Source of the DNA: Pseudomonadota bacterium
GTDB lineage: Bacteria > Pseudomonadota > Gammaproteobacteria > Xanthomonadales > Xanthomonadaceae
Reading direction: 5' to 3'
Length of the DNA: 13,618 nucleotides
NCBI GenBank assembly: GCA_019348095.1
Contig: JAHWKC010000027.1
Location: forward strand, 1 to 13,618
Below the pieces are notes generated by a model. It did no database searches. It was given only the letters and a program-made list of their open reading frames with translations, and had not been told where the DNA came from. A program made the position numbers and the translations under genes. Positions 1 to 7,438 of the stretch are shown piece by piece (within the stretch, counting starts at the first letter, position 1; each line of letters starts with the position of its first letter).

Positions 1-256
1 TGAAGGCGCTGGATCCCCGGATTCGCGGGGACGACGCTCCGGCAAAGTCGCGCTGAAGCGCGGGACAATACGCTGAAGGCTCTGGATCCCCGCCTTCGCG
101 GGGATGACGCTCCGGCAAAGCCGCGCTGAAGCGCGGGACAATACGCTGAAGGCTCTGGATCCCCGCCTTCGCGGGGATGACGCTCCGGCAAAGCCGCGCT
201 GAAGCGCGGGACGATACGCTGAAGGCTCTGGATCCCCGCCTTCGCGGGGATGACGC
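1..256. repeat. Tandem array of a 73-bp REP-like two-hairpin unit (at least 4 copies)
   Basis: Units beginning tgaaggc start at 1, 74, 147 and 220, an exact period of 73. Copies 2 and 3 are almost identical, copy 1 is diverged, and copy 4 matches only through 256. Each unit has two palindromes. The larger is atccccgc-cttc-gcggggat, at 86-105, 159-178 and 232-251, with a degenerate form at 13-32. The smaller is ccgcgc-tgaa-gcgcgg, at 121-136 and 194-209, with a near copy at 48-63. The array may continue beyond the left edge. The larger palindrome belongs to a widespread proteobacterial intergenic repeat that, when wrongly translated, gives peptides like LDPRLRGDDA. It lies just downstream of der. 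I see no gene here; roles in transcript ends or mRNA stability are inference. Confidence 0.9.
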
Positions 257-296
257 AATGGCAAAGGCGTTCGCTTGCGAACGCGCCATTGCGTCA
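251..296 (-). terminator. Long hairpin overlapping the der stop codon
   Basis: The outer arms tgacgcaatggc (251-262) and gccattgcgtca (285-296) are perfectly complementary over 12 bp. The inner arms gcgttcgc (267-274) and gcgaacgc (277-284) pair perfectly over 8 bp around a 2-base loop, with four unpaired bases (263-266) on one side. The right arm contains the der stop codon (294-296). Read leftward there is no U-tract after the hairpin, only the tandem array. It may therefore act as a 3'-end stabiliser or a Rho-assisted end rather than a classical intrinsic terminator. The outer left arm shares tgacgc with the last repeat copy. Confidence 0.6.
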
Positions 297-1694
297 CTTG
301 CCGCGCTTTACGTGTCGGATCAGGCGGCGTTTCTTGGCGACCTGCTTGTCGGTCAGTACGTTCTTCTTGCCTTCGTACGGGTTGGTGCCTTCCTTGAAGA
401 TGAAGCGCACCGGGGTGCCGACCAGCTTGAAACGCTTACGGAAGAAGTTCTCCAGGTAGCGCTTGTAGCTCTCGCTCAGGGTGCGCAACCGATTGCCGTG
501 CACCACGAACGTCGGTGGGTTGCTGGCGGCAGGATGGGCGAAGCGCAGCTTGGCGACATGTCCGCGCACCACCGGCGGCGGGTTGGTCTCGTAGGCGATC
601 TCCAGTGCCCGGGTGACCTCGCTGGTGCTGAATTCGTGCGTGGCCGAGGTGTGCGCGCGGTGGATCGCCTTGAACAGCTCGCCCAGGCCGGAGCCGTGCT
701 TTGCGCTGATCCTGACCGCTTCGGCCCACTCGACGAAGCTCAACTTGCGCGCCAGCAGCGACTCGGCCTGTTGCCGCTGGTAATCGGACTGGCCGTCCCA
801 CTTGTTGACCGCCACCACCAGCGCGCGTCCGGCATCGAGCGCGTAGCCAAGCACGCTGGCGTCCTGGTCGGTCACGCCTTCGCCGGCGTCGAGCATGATC
901 ACCGCCACCTGGCACTGTTCGATCGCCTGCAGCGTCTTGATGATCGAGAACTTCTCGACCGCCTCGTCCACCCTCGACTTGCGACGCAGCCCGGCGGTGT
1001 CGACCAGCCGGTACAGGCGGCCGTCGCGCTCCATGTCGATCGCGACAGAATCGCGGGTGGTGCCGGGCACCTCGGAGGCGATCATGCGCTCCTCGCCCAG
1101 CAGCCGGTTCACCAGCGTCGACTTGCCGACATTGGGCCGGCCGATGAACGCGATGCGGATGCGCGAGGGATCGGTGTCCAGTTCGGCCGAATGGCCCTCC
1201 TCGGGCAGCTTGCCGATGACTTCGTCGATCAGGTCGTCAATGCCCTGGCGGTGCGCGGAGGACACCGCCACCACGTCGCTGAACCCGTAGCGGGAAAAAT
1301 CATTGAGCGCAGCCTGCACGTCGATGCCGTCGGTCTTGTTGACCACCAGCACGGTCGGGCGGGCGGCCTTGCGCAGCCAGGCCAGGATCTCGTCGTCCAT
1401 CGCCGAGGCACCCTCGCGGCCGTCGACGATGAACAGCACCAGGTCCGCTTCGGTCGCCGCGGCGCGGGCCTGGCGTGCGGTAGCACCGATCAGGCCTTCG
1501 TCCTCACCGGCGATGCCGCCGGTATCGACCACCGCGAACGGACGCAGGCCCTCCGGCCGGCAGATGCCGTAATGGCGATCACGCGTGACGCCCGGCTGGT
1601 CATGGACCAGCGCGTCGCGCGTGCGCGTAAGGGCATTGAACAGCGTGGACTTGCCGACGTTGGGACGGCCCACGAGGGCGACTAGGGGGAGCAT
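294..1694 (-). CDS. der: Ribosome biogenesis GTPase Der (EngA)
   Basis: Essential double-GTPase that assists late 50S subunit assembly in the cytoplasm. The 466-aa protein has two tandem G domains. The first has GRPNVGKST at 9-17, DTGG at 57-60 and NKTD at 119-122. The second has GRPNVGKST at 185-193, DTAG at 232-235 and NKWD at 297-300. A KH-like C-terminal domain follows and ends in a basic tail, as expected for the family. I chose the ATG at 1694 ([12 protein letters not shown]) over an in-frame TTG three codons upstream because Xanthomonas Der starts this way; neither has a strong ribosome-binding site. The gene lies 175 bp downstream of bamB, a neighbour it also has in E. coli. It may be co-transcribed with bamB or have its own promoter; I could not identify one. 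Identity is certain; the start is likely. Confidence 0.98.
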   Translation of the reverse strand: MLPLVALVGRPNVGKSTLFNALTRTRDALVHDQPGVTRDRHYGICRPEGLRPFAVVDTGGIAGEDEGLIGATARQARAAATEADLVLFIVDGREGASAMDDEILAWLRKAARPTVLVVNKTDGIDVQAALNDFSRYGFSDVVAVSSAHRQGIDDLIDEVIGKLPEEGHSAELDTDPSRIRIAFIGRPNVGKSTLVNRLLGEERMIASEVPGTTRDSVAIDMERDGRLYRLVDTAGLRRKSRVDEAVEKFSIIKTLQAIEQCQVAVIMLDAGEGVTDQDASVLGYALDAGRALVVAVNKWDGQSDYQRQQAESLLARKLSFVEWAEAVRISAKHGSGLGELFKAIHRAHTSATHEFSTSEVTRALEIAYETNPPPVVRGHVAKLRFAHPAASNPPTFVVHGNRLRTLSESYKRYLENFFRKRFKLVGTPVRFIFKEGTNPYEGKKNVLTDKQVAKKRRLIRHVKRGK

Positions 1695-1719
1695 CTGGGG
1701 CAACTCGAGGCTACGGGAC

Positions 1720-1844
1720 GGGACTCGGGACTCGGAAGAGCAATAAGCGGCGTCGCAGCACGAAGATCATGCATGGGACTTGGGGATCACTCCGTTTACG
1801 GAAGCTTCAAACGGCAACGGCAGGCGTCCCGAGTCCCGAATCCC
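1720..1844. repeat. Intergenic inverted repeat between bamB and der
   Basis: Arm gggactcgggactcgg (1720-1735) is complementary to ccgagtcccgaatccc (1829-1844) at 15 of 16 positions. A weaker related copy, gggacttgggga, lies at about 1775-1786. Between the arms, ccgttt (1792-1797) and aaacgg (1809-1814) flank the palindrome gaagcttc (1801-1808). Runs of gggactc are common between genes in Xanthomonadaceae, so this is probably a dispersed repeat. It fills most of the 1695-1869 gap, which holds no gene. It could influence bamB-der read-through, but there is no U-tract to call a terminator. Confidence 0.6.
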
Positions 1845-1869
1845 AAAGCCCGAGCCCCGGAAGCGGGCC

Positions 1870-3072
1870 TCACTGCAGCTGGAAAGCGCTCAGGTCGCCG
1901 TCGACGTTCTGCACCAGCAGGATGCCGTCGACCACGACCGGCGCGGCCCGCAGCGCATCGCGGCCGGCGCGGGCGCGTGCGGCGAGTTCGCCGGTCGCCA
2001 GGTCCAGCCAGTGCAGGTAGCCGTCGAAATCGCCGACCACGGCGTAGTTGCCATGCACCGCCGGTGCTGTCAACGCACGACGTGCCAAGGCCGGCTGCTG
2101 CCACAAGGCGCTGCCGCTGCTCTTGTCGAGTGCATAGACGCTGCCGGCTGGATCGGACACCAGCAAGCGGTCGCTGGCCACGCCGATGCGACCGGGCCCG
2201 CCGTGATCGCTGGCCCACAGAGGCCGGCCACTGGGGCCGTCGATGGCCAGGGTCTGGTCGCGGAAGCTGGTGGCGTAGATCGTCGAGCCTTCAAGCACCG
2301 GAACACCGTCCACGTCGGACATGCGATCCAGCTCGGTGCGGCCTTCCTGCAGGCCGACCGCCTGCTCCCACAGTAGCCGCCCATCGGTGATCGAGAGCGC
2401 GCTGACGGTGCCGTCGTCGTTGCCGATGAAGGCGAAGCCGGGGCCGATCAGTGGCGCGGCATTGCCGCGCACGGTCAGCGACGGAACGTCATGGGTCCAG
2501 AACCAGCGGCGCTCGCCGCTGGCGGCATCCAATGCGGTCACCCGGCCGTCGTTGGAGCGCACCAGGACCATGCCCATGCCGATTGCCGGCGCGGCGATCA
2601 CTTCATTGGTCACCTCGGCCTGCCAGCGTTCCGCGCCCGTGGCGGCGTCCAGGGCGATGACTTGGCCGTCGAGACCGCCCACCACCACCAGGCCCTCGCC
2701 GGCGCCGGGGCCGCCGCTCAGGCGCAGCTCGCTTTCGTGATGCCACAGCACCTCTCCGCTCTGCAGGTCGAGCGCACGCACTCCACCCTCGCCCGCGGCC
2801 GCATAGACGCGTCCATCAGCGACCGCAGGGCCCTGGCGCGCGCCCAATCGGCCCTCGCCCTTGCCGACCGTGGTCGACCACAGGCTCACCACCTCGATCG
2901 ACGGAGTGATCTCGGTCAGGGGCGCGGGTTCGCTGAGCTTTTCATCCTCATCGCTGAACCAGCCGCGGACGGTGGTGCAACCACCGAGTGCCACAGCGCA
3001 GAGCAGCACCAGGCAGGCGCGAAAACAGGTGCCCGACTCGACACGTCGGAAGGGGTGCAATGCAAGCTTCAT
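1870..3072 (-). CDS. bamB: Outer membrane protein assembly factor BamB (lipoprotein)
   Basis: Periplasmic outer-membrane lipoprotein of the BAM complex, which folds and inserts beta-barrel proteins. The 400-aa product has a basic n-region, a hydrophobic stretch and the lipobox ALGGC with the lipidated cysteine at residue 32. The next residue is Thr, not Asp, which fits outer-membrane sorting. The rest is a run of PQQ-type beta-propeller blades, recognised by repeats such as RVYAAAGEGGVRALDLQSGEV and DGQVIALDAATGAERW, as in the eight-bladed BamB propeller. The start is the ATG at 3072, which shares one base with the yfgM stop (TGATG), indicating translational coupling; an in-frame TTG lies one codon earlier. 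The position between yfgM and der is the conserved order. The length is normal and nothing appears broken. Confidence 0.96.
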   Translation of the reverse strand: MKLALHPFRRVESGTCFRACLVLLCAVALGGCTTVRGWFSDEDEKLSEPAPLTEITPSIEVVSLWSTTVGKGEGRLGARQGPAVADGRVYAAAGEGGVRALDLQSGEVLWHHESELRLSGGPGAGEGLVVVGGLDGQVIALDAATGAERWQAEVTNEVIAAPAIGMGMVLVRSNDGRVTALDAASGERRWFWTHDVPSLTVRGNAAPLIGPGFAFIGNDDGTVSALSITDGRLLWEQAVGLQEGRTELDRMSDVDGVPVLEGSTIYATSFRDQTLAIDGPSGRPLWASDHGGPGRIGVASDRLLVSDPAGSVYALDKSSGSALWQQPALARRALTAPAVHGNYAVVGDFDGYLHWLDLATGELAARARAGRDALRAAPVVVDGILLVQNVDGDLSAFQLQ

Positions 3073-3701
3073 CAAGACTGGGCCTCGGTGCTGGCGGGGG
3101 TGCCACCGACTTCAATGAGTTTCAATTCCAGGATGCGTCGCTGCGGCGACGCCACGTCGATCTTGCCCAGCGCCTGGCGATAGGCTTCGCGGGCGCGCTC
3201 GGTCTGACCCAGCGCATAGGCGGCATCGCCGCGCACTTCGAGCGCGGCCGCGGTCGATCCGGACGCCACCAACTCGAGCGCATCGGCGGCCTGGTCGGCA
3301 TCGATCAGCAAACGCGCCAGGCGCTGGTCGACGATGGCCGCAAGCGCCGGATCACCGGCATCAATGCCGCGCAGGGTCATGATGGCGGCCGCGGAATCGC
3401 CTGCCGCCACCTGCGACTGGGCGAGTTCCAGCGACGCAAGAATGCCGAACAGGCCGTCGCCGAGCTGCTCGACCTGCTCGCTGGCGCGGGCCTCGCCCGA
3501 TTCGATCGCCTGGATCGCGGCGTGGTAGCGATCGGCCGCCTGCATCAGTTGCTGCTGCTGGTGGTGCTGCCACCACTTCCAGCCGCCGATCGCGCCCAGG
3601 CCCAGCACGATGCCGCCAACCAGCGCGGCACCATTGCGACGCAGCCATTCCAGCACGCGCTCGCTTTGTTCATGTTCGTCAAGCAGATCGTCTATTGCCA
3701 T
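3072..3701 (-). CDS. yfgM: YfgM-family ancillary translocon protein (TPR-like)
   Basis: Inner-membrane protein of the YfgM family, a SecYEG/PpiD-associated periplasmic factor in E. coli. The 209-aa product starts MAIDDLLDEHEQSERVLEWL, has one transmembrane helix at about residues 24-44, and then a helical TPR-like periplasmic domain to the C-terminus (pattern ...VDQRLARLLIDADQAADALEL... and ...AAPQRRILELKLIEVGG...). The frame stays open upstream to 3968, but that stretch is antisense-like and lies across the rodZ stop. The family N-terminus fixes the start at the ATG at 3701, although no good ribosome-binding site precedes it. The stop overlaps the bamB start by one base. A terminator-like hairpin lies upstream, after rodZ, so yfgM-bamB may need its own promoter in 3702-3810; I cannot name one with confidence. 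Confidence 0.93.
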   Translation of the reverse strand: MAIDDLLDEHEQSERVLEWLRRNGAALVGGIVLGLGAIGGWKWWQHHQQQQLMQAADRYHAAIQAIESGEARASEQVEQLGDGLFGILASLELAQSQVAAGDSAAAIMTLRGIDAGDPALAAIVDQRLARLLIDADQAADALELVASGSTAAALEVRGDAAYALGQTERAREAYRQALGKIDVASPQRRILELKLIEVGGTPASTEAQS

Positions 3702-3787
3702 AGTGTGGCTGCCATGCGCCTTGCCCCCGCCGTCGGCTGGGGCTCGATAGTGGGAGACATGGCCTGCGACGCGCGCCGGCCCGGTCG

Positions 3788-3812
3788 AAATGAAAGACCC
3801 GCGACGCGGGTC
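3788..3812 (-). terminator. Intrinsic terminator at the end of rodZ
   Basis: Arms gacccgc (3796-3802) and gcgggtc (3806-3812) form a perfect 7-bp GC-rich stem around a 3-base loop. Read leftward, the stem is followed by the T-rich tail tttcattt (3795-3788). The right arm includes part of the rodZ stop codon (3811-3813). Position, stem and tail fit a modest Rho-independent terminator that could reduce read-through from ndk-rlmN-pilW-rodZ into yfgM-bamB. Confidence 0.65.
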
Positions 3813-4638
3813 AGTCTGCGACCGGCGCGAGGGAGCCGTCAGAGGATAGCGTAAAGCGCGCCACGTTCGCTCGGCTGAACGGCGATACGTCGACCGTCCT
3901 ACCCGCCTGGCGCACCTCGACAACGGCGGAATTGCCAAGTACCACGCGCTCGACCTCGCCCTCGCCATAGCTCAGGCGATCGCCTGCGTGCAGCATGCCC
4001 TGCTCCAGCGACTCGCCGTCGGCACCGAACACCTGCACCCAGCTGTCGCCACTGAAACTCAGCGACAGCGCCGCGGCCTCGGCGCCGGTCGCGGCGCGCG
4101 GCAGCGAGGCCATCGAGGCGACCAGCGGCGTGCGCTGGACCGGTTCCAGCGCAGCGCGCTGGACATCTGCCGGCGACTCGCCGACGGATTCGGCCAGGAC
4201 CGTCGGCACATCCAGCGACTCCACCGCGACATTGCTGGCCAGATGCGGCCGGGTCGCGAGGAACACCGGCACTGCGATGGCGACGGTAATGGCGATGTAG
4301 GCGGCGCGGCGCGTCGCCTGCTCGAACACACGCTGGAAACGCGGGGTATGGCTATGGCTGACCAACTCGGGGGGCGCGACCGGGGCCACGCCGGACTCGA
4401 CCAGATCCGCTTCGATATCCAGTCCGAGCAGGCGGGCGTAACTGCGCAACTGGCCACGCACGAAGACCGGCGCGCCCAGCAGGCTCCAGTCATCCGACTC
4501 GAGCGCGACCACCACGCGCACCGGCATCTTCAGGCGCGCCGCCACGTCCTCGTGGGTCAGGCCCGCTGCTTGCCGTGCTTGCTTGAGATGCGCGCCGCAG
4601 CTACCGCAGCCGGTCGCGCCTTCGTTCGCCTGCATCAT
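3811..4638 (-). CDS. rodZ: Cytoskeleton/cell-shape protein RodZ
   Basis: Membrane-spanning partner of MreB that maintains rod shape. The 275-aa protein has an N-terminal Xre-like helix-turn-helix domain (about residues 15-80, GAHLKQARQAAGLTHEDVAARL), a cytoplasmic linker, one transmembrane helix at about 113-129, a Ser/Ala/Pro-rich periplasmic linker, and a C-terminal beta-rich DUF4115 domain (about 190-265, LSLSFSGDSWVQVFGADGE). It begins with two ATGs, at 4638 and 4635. The first overlaps the pilW stop by four bases (ATGA) and the second by one, so translation is probably coupled to pilW. CGSC at residues 11-14 is a short cysteine pair not obviously part of the HTH core. The pilW-rodZ order is standard. 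E. coli has ispG and hisS next; here there is only a terminator, then yfgM. Confidence 0.95.
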   Translation of the reverse strand: MMQANEGATGCGSCGAHLKQARQAAGLTHEDVAARLKMPVRVVVALESDDWSLLGAPVFVRGQLRSYARLLGLDIEADLVESGVAPVAPPELVSHSHTPRFQRVFEQATRRAAYIAITVAIAVPVFLATRPHLASNVAVESLDVPTVLAESVGESPADVQRAALEPVQRTPLVASMASLPRAATGAEAAALSLSFSGDSWVQVFGADGESLEQGMLHAGDRLSYGEGEVERVVLGNSAVVEVRQAGRTVDVSPFSRANVARFTLSSDGSLAPVAD

Positions 4639-5504
4639 TGCCTTCCGTCATCCCCTGGCTGATCGGAGCCCGACGTGCGCGGGAACTCCGCCCTCATGCG
4701 TCGAACGTAACGGTCGGCCGCGTCCTTGTCGCCGAGTTCTTTCTCGATCTGTGACGCAAGCAACAATGCCTCCGCGCTTGCCGGTGCCGCAGCCAGCCTT
4801 CGTTCAGAAAATGCCCGGGCGCCGAATGCGTCGCCGGCGCGAAAGGATTGTTCGGCGAGCGCGCCGAGCGCCACCGGGTTTTTCGGGTCAAGCTCGATCG
4901 CCGCGCGCAGGTAAGCCTCGGCGCGCCCATCCAGGCCGGCACGAGCGGCACAGGCACCGGCATTGGCCAGCGCGACCGCCGGAGTCGGATAGGCCGGATC
5001 GGCCAGGGCCGCTTCGAACCACTCCACCGACTCGACGGCCTGATCGTTGCCGCACAGCCAGGTACCGTAGTTGTTGAGCGCCGCGCCGCTGCGGGGTGCC
5101 AGTTCGGCGGCGCGTCGGAAATGGTCGCCCGCCCGCCCGCGGTCACCGCGTCGGTCGTGTACCGCCGCCAGCAGGGTATGGGCCGCCCCGGAGCCTTCGT
5201 CGAGCTTCAAGGCCTGCCGCGCTGCTTTTTCGGCCGCGGCCAGCTCGCCCTGTGCCAGATACTGCGCCGCCACGCGAACCTGCACCCGTGCTTCGGCGGC
5301 GGCGAGCGCCTGCGGATTCTCGCGGACCGCCACCTCGCGGGAGACGCGGTCGAAGTCTTCGCGCTCCAGGCTCGGCCGCACGAAACTCAGGCGGCTGCAG
5401 CCACTGGCCAGCAGTGCGAGCAGCACCACCGCGCCGACGCCCCATCGCCCTCCGCTCCCGATCCGCAATGACACATCGCGCACCACCGGGTTACGCAGCG
5501 GCAT
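4635..5504 (-). CDS. pilW: Type IV pilus biogenesis lipoprotein PilW/PilF
   Basis: Outer-membrane lipoprotein (pilotin) needed for PilQ secretin assembly and stable type IV pili. The 289-aa product has a long basic n-region, a hydrophobic core [11 protein letters not shown] with the lipid-anchor cysteine at residue 36, then TPR repeats (for example [27 protein letters not shown] and [24 protein letters not shown]) to a charged C-terminus. I chose the ATG at 5504 because ggggag precedes it at a suitable distance; an in-frame TTG seven codons upstream is less likely. The start lies inside the last 14 bases of rlmN and the stop overlaps rodZ, so it sits within a coupled operon. The symbol pilF is used for the same protein in Pseudomonas. 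Confidence 0.93.
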   Translation of the reverse strand: MPLRNPVVRDVSLRIGSGGRWGVGAVVLLALLASGCSRLSFVRPSLEREDFDRVSREVAVRENPQALAAAEARVQVRVAAQYLAQGELAAAEKAARQALKLDEGSGAAHTLLAAVHDRRGDRGRAGDHFRRAAELAPRSGAALNNYGTWLCGNDQAVESVEWFEAALADPAYPTPAVALANAGACAARAGLDGRAEAYLRAAIELDPKNPVALGALAEQSFRAGDAFGARAFSERRLAAAPASAEALLLASQIEKELGDKDAADRYVRRMRAEFPRTSGSDQPGDDGRQ

Positions 5505-6765
5505 CGTCCGCTCCCCGCGCGTCAAGGGTCTTGCGGAAGGTGGCCTGGCGCCGGGTGCGGTCCATCACCTGTCCCTTCAACTGGCCACAGGCGGCATCGA
5601 TATCGTCGCCACGGGTGCGGCGCACGGTAGTCAGCACCCGCGCCTCCTGCAGCAATTTCTGGAAGACACGGATGTCGTTCTCACCTGAGCGCTCGTAACG
5701 GGTGCCCGGGAACGGGTTGAACGGGATCAGGTTGACCTTGGCCGCGTCCTTCATCTGCACCGCGTTGTCGAACTGGCGCATCAATCGCGCGAGCTGGCGG
5801 GCATGCTCGGGCTGGTCGTTGACGCCCTTCATCATGGTGTATTCGAAGGTAATCGAGCTGCGCGGCTTGCGCCGCACGTAGCGCTGGCACGCCGCCATCA
5901 GCTGCTCGATCGGATACTTCTTGTTGAGCGGCACCAGCTCGGTGCGCAACTCGTCGTTGGCCGCGTGCAGCGACACCGCCAGCGAGACGTCGCTGAGCTC
6001 GCCGAGCTTGTCGATCATCGGCACCATGCCGGCGGTCGACAGCGTCACGCGCTTGTTGGCCAGGCCGTAACCCAGGTCGTCGCGCATGATGCTCATCGCA
6101 CGCACGACGTTGTCGAAGTTCATCAATGGCTCGCCCATGCCCATCATCACCACGTTGGTGAGCTTGCGCTGCTGGTGCGGGATGTTCCCAAGCTGGCGCG
6201 CGGCGATCCAGACCTGGCCGATGACCTCCGCGGTCGTGAGGTTGCGGTTGAAGCCCTGGGTGGCGGTCGAGCAGAACTGGCAGTTCAGCGCGCAGCCGAC
6301 CTGCGAGGACACGCACAGGGTGCCGCGGCCCTTGTCGGGGATGTAAACGGCCTCGATCGCGTTCTTCGGGTCCATGCCGATCAGCCACTTGATGGTGCCG
6401 TCGGCGGAGGGCTTCTCGTGGATGACCATCGGCGCCCGGACCTCGGCGTACTCGTGCAGCTTGGCCCGCAGGGCCTTGCCCAGGTCGGTCATCTCATCGA
6501 AGTCGGTGACGTAGCGGTGGTGGATCCACTTCATCACCTGGTGCGCGCGATAGCGCTTCTCGCCCAGGACCTGCTCGAAGAAGTCCTCCAGGGACACGCG
6601 GTCGAGATCGAAGATGTTTCTCTTTGAGCGCACCGCATCCGGCACCGGCGCGGCCGTGCCGGAATCGGCCACGCCCGGCCCCGACGCCGCCGGCATCGCC
6701 GCGCCCGCTTCGGTGGAAGCGCTGGCGAGGGTGATGTCGATGGCGTTGTCGCGGGTCCGGGTCAT
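5491..6765 (-). CDS. rlmN: Dual-specificity 23S rRNA/tRNA methyltransferase RlmN (radical SAM)
   Basis: Radical-SAM enzyme that makes 2-methyladenosine at 23S rRNA A2503 and tRNA A37. The 424-aa product has the [4Fe-4S] motif C-x3-C-x2-C at C158, C162 and C165 (GCALNCQFC). The two other mechanistic cysteines are at C151 (seven residues before the cluster, as in E. coli C118/C125) and C393 ([10 protein letters not shown], the C355 equivalent). The SAM-binding GMGEP (209-213) and the VSLHAAN stretch are intact. Conservation starts at about residue 50 (IFDLDR); the first ~48 residues are an Ala/Gly/Thr-rich extension, so an internal start is possible. The ATG at 6765 is my choice, with AAGG just upstream. 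It lies 13 bp after the ndk stop and overlaps pilW by 14 bp. Confidence 0.97.
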   Translation of the reverse strand: MTRTRDNAIDITLASASTEAGAAMPAASGPGVADSGTAAPVPDAVRSKRNIFDLDRVSLEDFFEQVLGEKRYRAHQVMKWIHHRYVTDFDEMTDLGKALRAKLHEYAEVRAPMVIHEKPSADGTIKWLIGMDPKNAIEAVYIPDKGRGTLCVSSQVGCALNCQFCSTATQGFNRNLTTAEVIGQVWIAARQLGNIPHQQRKLTNVVMMGMGEPLMNFDNVVRAMSIMRDDLGYGLANKRVTLSTAGMVPMIDKLGELSDVSLAVSLHAANDELRTELVPLNKKYPIEQLMAACQRYVRRKPRSSITFEYTMMKGVNDQPEHARQLARLMRQFDNAVQMKDAAKVNLIPFNPFPGTRYERSGENDIRVFQKLLQEARVLTTVRRTRGDDIDAACGQLKGQVMDRTRRQATFRKTLDARGADDAAA

Positions 6766-6778
6766 GGCCTTGTGTCGG

Positions 6779-7204
6779 TTAGCGCGCGAACACGTCGGTC
6801 GCGGGGAAGAAGTAGGCGATCTCGATCGCCGCGTTCTCCAGGCTGTCCGAGCCGTGCACCGCATTGGCGTCGATGCTGTCGGCGAAGTCGGCGCGGATGG
6901 TGCCCTTCTCGGCATCCTTCGGATTGGTCGCGCCCATCAGTTCACGATGCTTGAGCACCGCGCCCTCGCCCTCCAGCACCTGGATCATCACCGGACCGGA
7001 AATCATGAACTCCACCAGCGCGCTGAAGAACGGACGCTCGCGGTGCACGGCGTAGAAGCCCTCGGCTTCCTGACGCGAGAGATGCTTCATCTTGCCGGCG
7101 GCAATCTTCAGGCCGGCCTGCTCGAAACGGGTGTAGATCTCGCCGATGACGTTCTTGGCGACGGCGTCGGGCTTGATGATGGACAGGGTGCGCTCCAGCG
7201 CCAT
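6779..7204 (-). CDS. ndk: Nucleoside diphosphate kinase
   Basis: Cytoplasmic enzyme that transfers the gamma-phosphate of ATP to other (d)NDPs through a phosphohistidine. The 141-aa product matches the usual length. It shows [18 protein letters not shown] at the start, the Kpn-loop region, and the active-site histidine H117 in the invariant context AVHGSDS. The ATG at 7204 is preceded by GGAG (7215-7212) with a 7-base spacer. It is the first gene of the leftward operon, 13 bp before rlmN, the usual order in Xanthomonas relatives. Its leader contains two hairpins, one with a terminator-like U-rich tail (separate entry), so expression may be attenuated. Confidence 0.98.
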   Translation of the reverse strand: MALERTLSIIKPDAVAKNVIGEIYTRFEQAGLKIAAGKMKHLSRQEAEGFYAVHRERPFFSALVEFMISGPVMIQVLEGEGAVLKHRELMGATNPKDAEKGTIRADFADSIDANAVHGSDSLENAAIEIAYFFPATDVFAR

Positions 7205-7229
7205 GGGAAGTCTCCGGGTAGGCGGGCCA

Positions 7230-7246
7230 GCGAACCTGTGGTTCGC
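7230..7246 (-). other. Second hairpin in the ndk leader
   Basis: gcgaacc (7230-7236) and ggttcgc (7240-7246) form a perfect 7-bp stem with a 3-base loop, 14 bases upstream of the ndk GGAG ribosome-binding site. With the terminator-like hairpin at 7272-7295 it makes a two-hairpin leader. A role in translation or anti-termination is inference only. Confidence 0.5.
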
Positions 7247-7260
7247 GCCCGAGGATAACA

Positions 7261-7295
7261 GAAAAACAGAAAAACCCGCGGCAGAACGCGGGTTT
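7261..7295 (-). terminator. Terminator-like hairpin between the divergent ndk and tetR genes
   Basis: aaacccgcg (7272-7280) and cgcgggttt (7287-7295) form a perfect 9-bp stem with a 6-base loop. Read leftward the stem runs directly into a T-rich tail (tttttctgtttttctg, down to about 7261), a strong intrinsic terminator signature. No leftward gene ends upstream of it: the next feature is the divergent regulator promoter. It therefore either ends a short leader or small RNA, or is an attenuator in the ndk 5' UTR. Read rightward the tail is only ttt. Confidence 0.7.
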
Positions 7296-7314
7296 AGCCT
7301 AGGCGGCTGCAGCG

Positions 7315-7320
7315 ATTCTA
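7315..7320 (-). promoter_or_regulatory. ndk: Possible -10 element for ndk
   Basis: On the leftward strand TAGAAT matches the sigma-70 -10 consensus at five of six bases and lies about 110 bases before the ndk ATG. I see no convincing -35 at 16-18 bases. If used, transcription would start near 7308 and pass through both leader hairpins. Confidence 0.35.
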
Positions 7321-7377
7321 GCGGATTGTCACGCGCATTTGCAGGCTTTTGCTGAAGCTTGCATTGACGCCCCCGCA

Positions 7378-7406
7378 TTGACCCCCGCACGATCGGTCCG
7401 TACGAT
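7378..7406 (+). promoter_or_regulatory. Sigma-70-type promoter of the PsrA-like regulator
   Basis: TTGACC (7378-7383, five of six to TTGACA) is followed after exactly 17 bases by TACGAT (7401-7406, four of six to TATAAT). The predicted transcription start near 7413 gives a leader of about 26 bases to the ATG at 7439. The element overlaps the inverted repeat at 7405-7422. A similar gcattgac stretch 15 bases upstream (7361-7368) gives a second but worse-spaced -35. Confidence 0.6.
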
Positions 7407-7422
7407 CAAACAAGCGTTTGAT
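7405..7422. promoter_or_regulatory. PsrA-type operator: perfect inverted repeat
   Basis: atcaaac (7405-7411) and gtttgat (7416-7422) are perfect inverted 7-mers separated by aagc. The core CAAAC-N4-GTTTG matches the known binding pattern of Pseudomonas PsrA (G/C-AAAC-N2-4-GTTT-G/C), a TetR-family repressor of beta-oxidation genes. The site covers the end of the -10 element and the predicted start point, where a bound repressor would block transcription. The adjacent gene encodes a PsrA-like TetR protein, so autoregulation is the natural inference. No matching second site is visible in front of fadN. Confidence 0.7.
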
Positions 7423-7438
7423 TAAACCCTTTTCGAGC

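Noticed and set aside
1..256. CRISPR-like array
   Set aside because: The period is 73 bp with no variable spacers: the whole unit is repeated, and each unit is two palindromes. No cas genes are nearby.
177..1685. Long open frame on the + strand opposite der
   Set aside because: It is the antisense of a certain gene with intact G-domain motifs; the translation has no recognisable domain and reflects GC-biased codon use.
3702..3968. N-terminal extension of yfgM to 3968
   Set aside because: It lies across the rodZ terminator and coding end, is Arg-rich and unlike any YfgM; the family start MAIDDLLDEHEQ is at 3701.
7205..7390. Upstream extension of ndk to 7390
   Set aside because: The frame is open, but ndk has a canonical start with a good ribosome-binding site at 7204 and the extension covers the leader hairpins.
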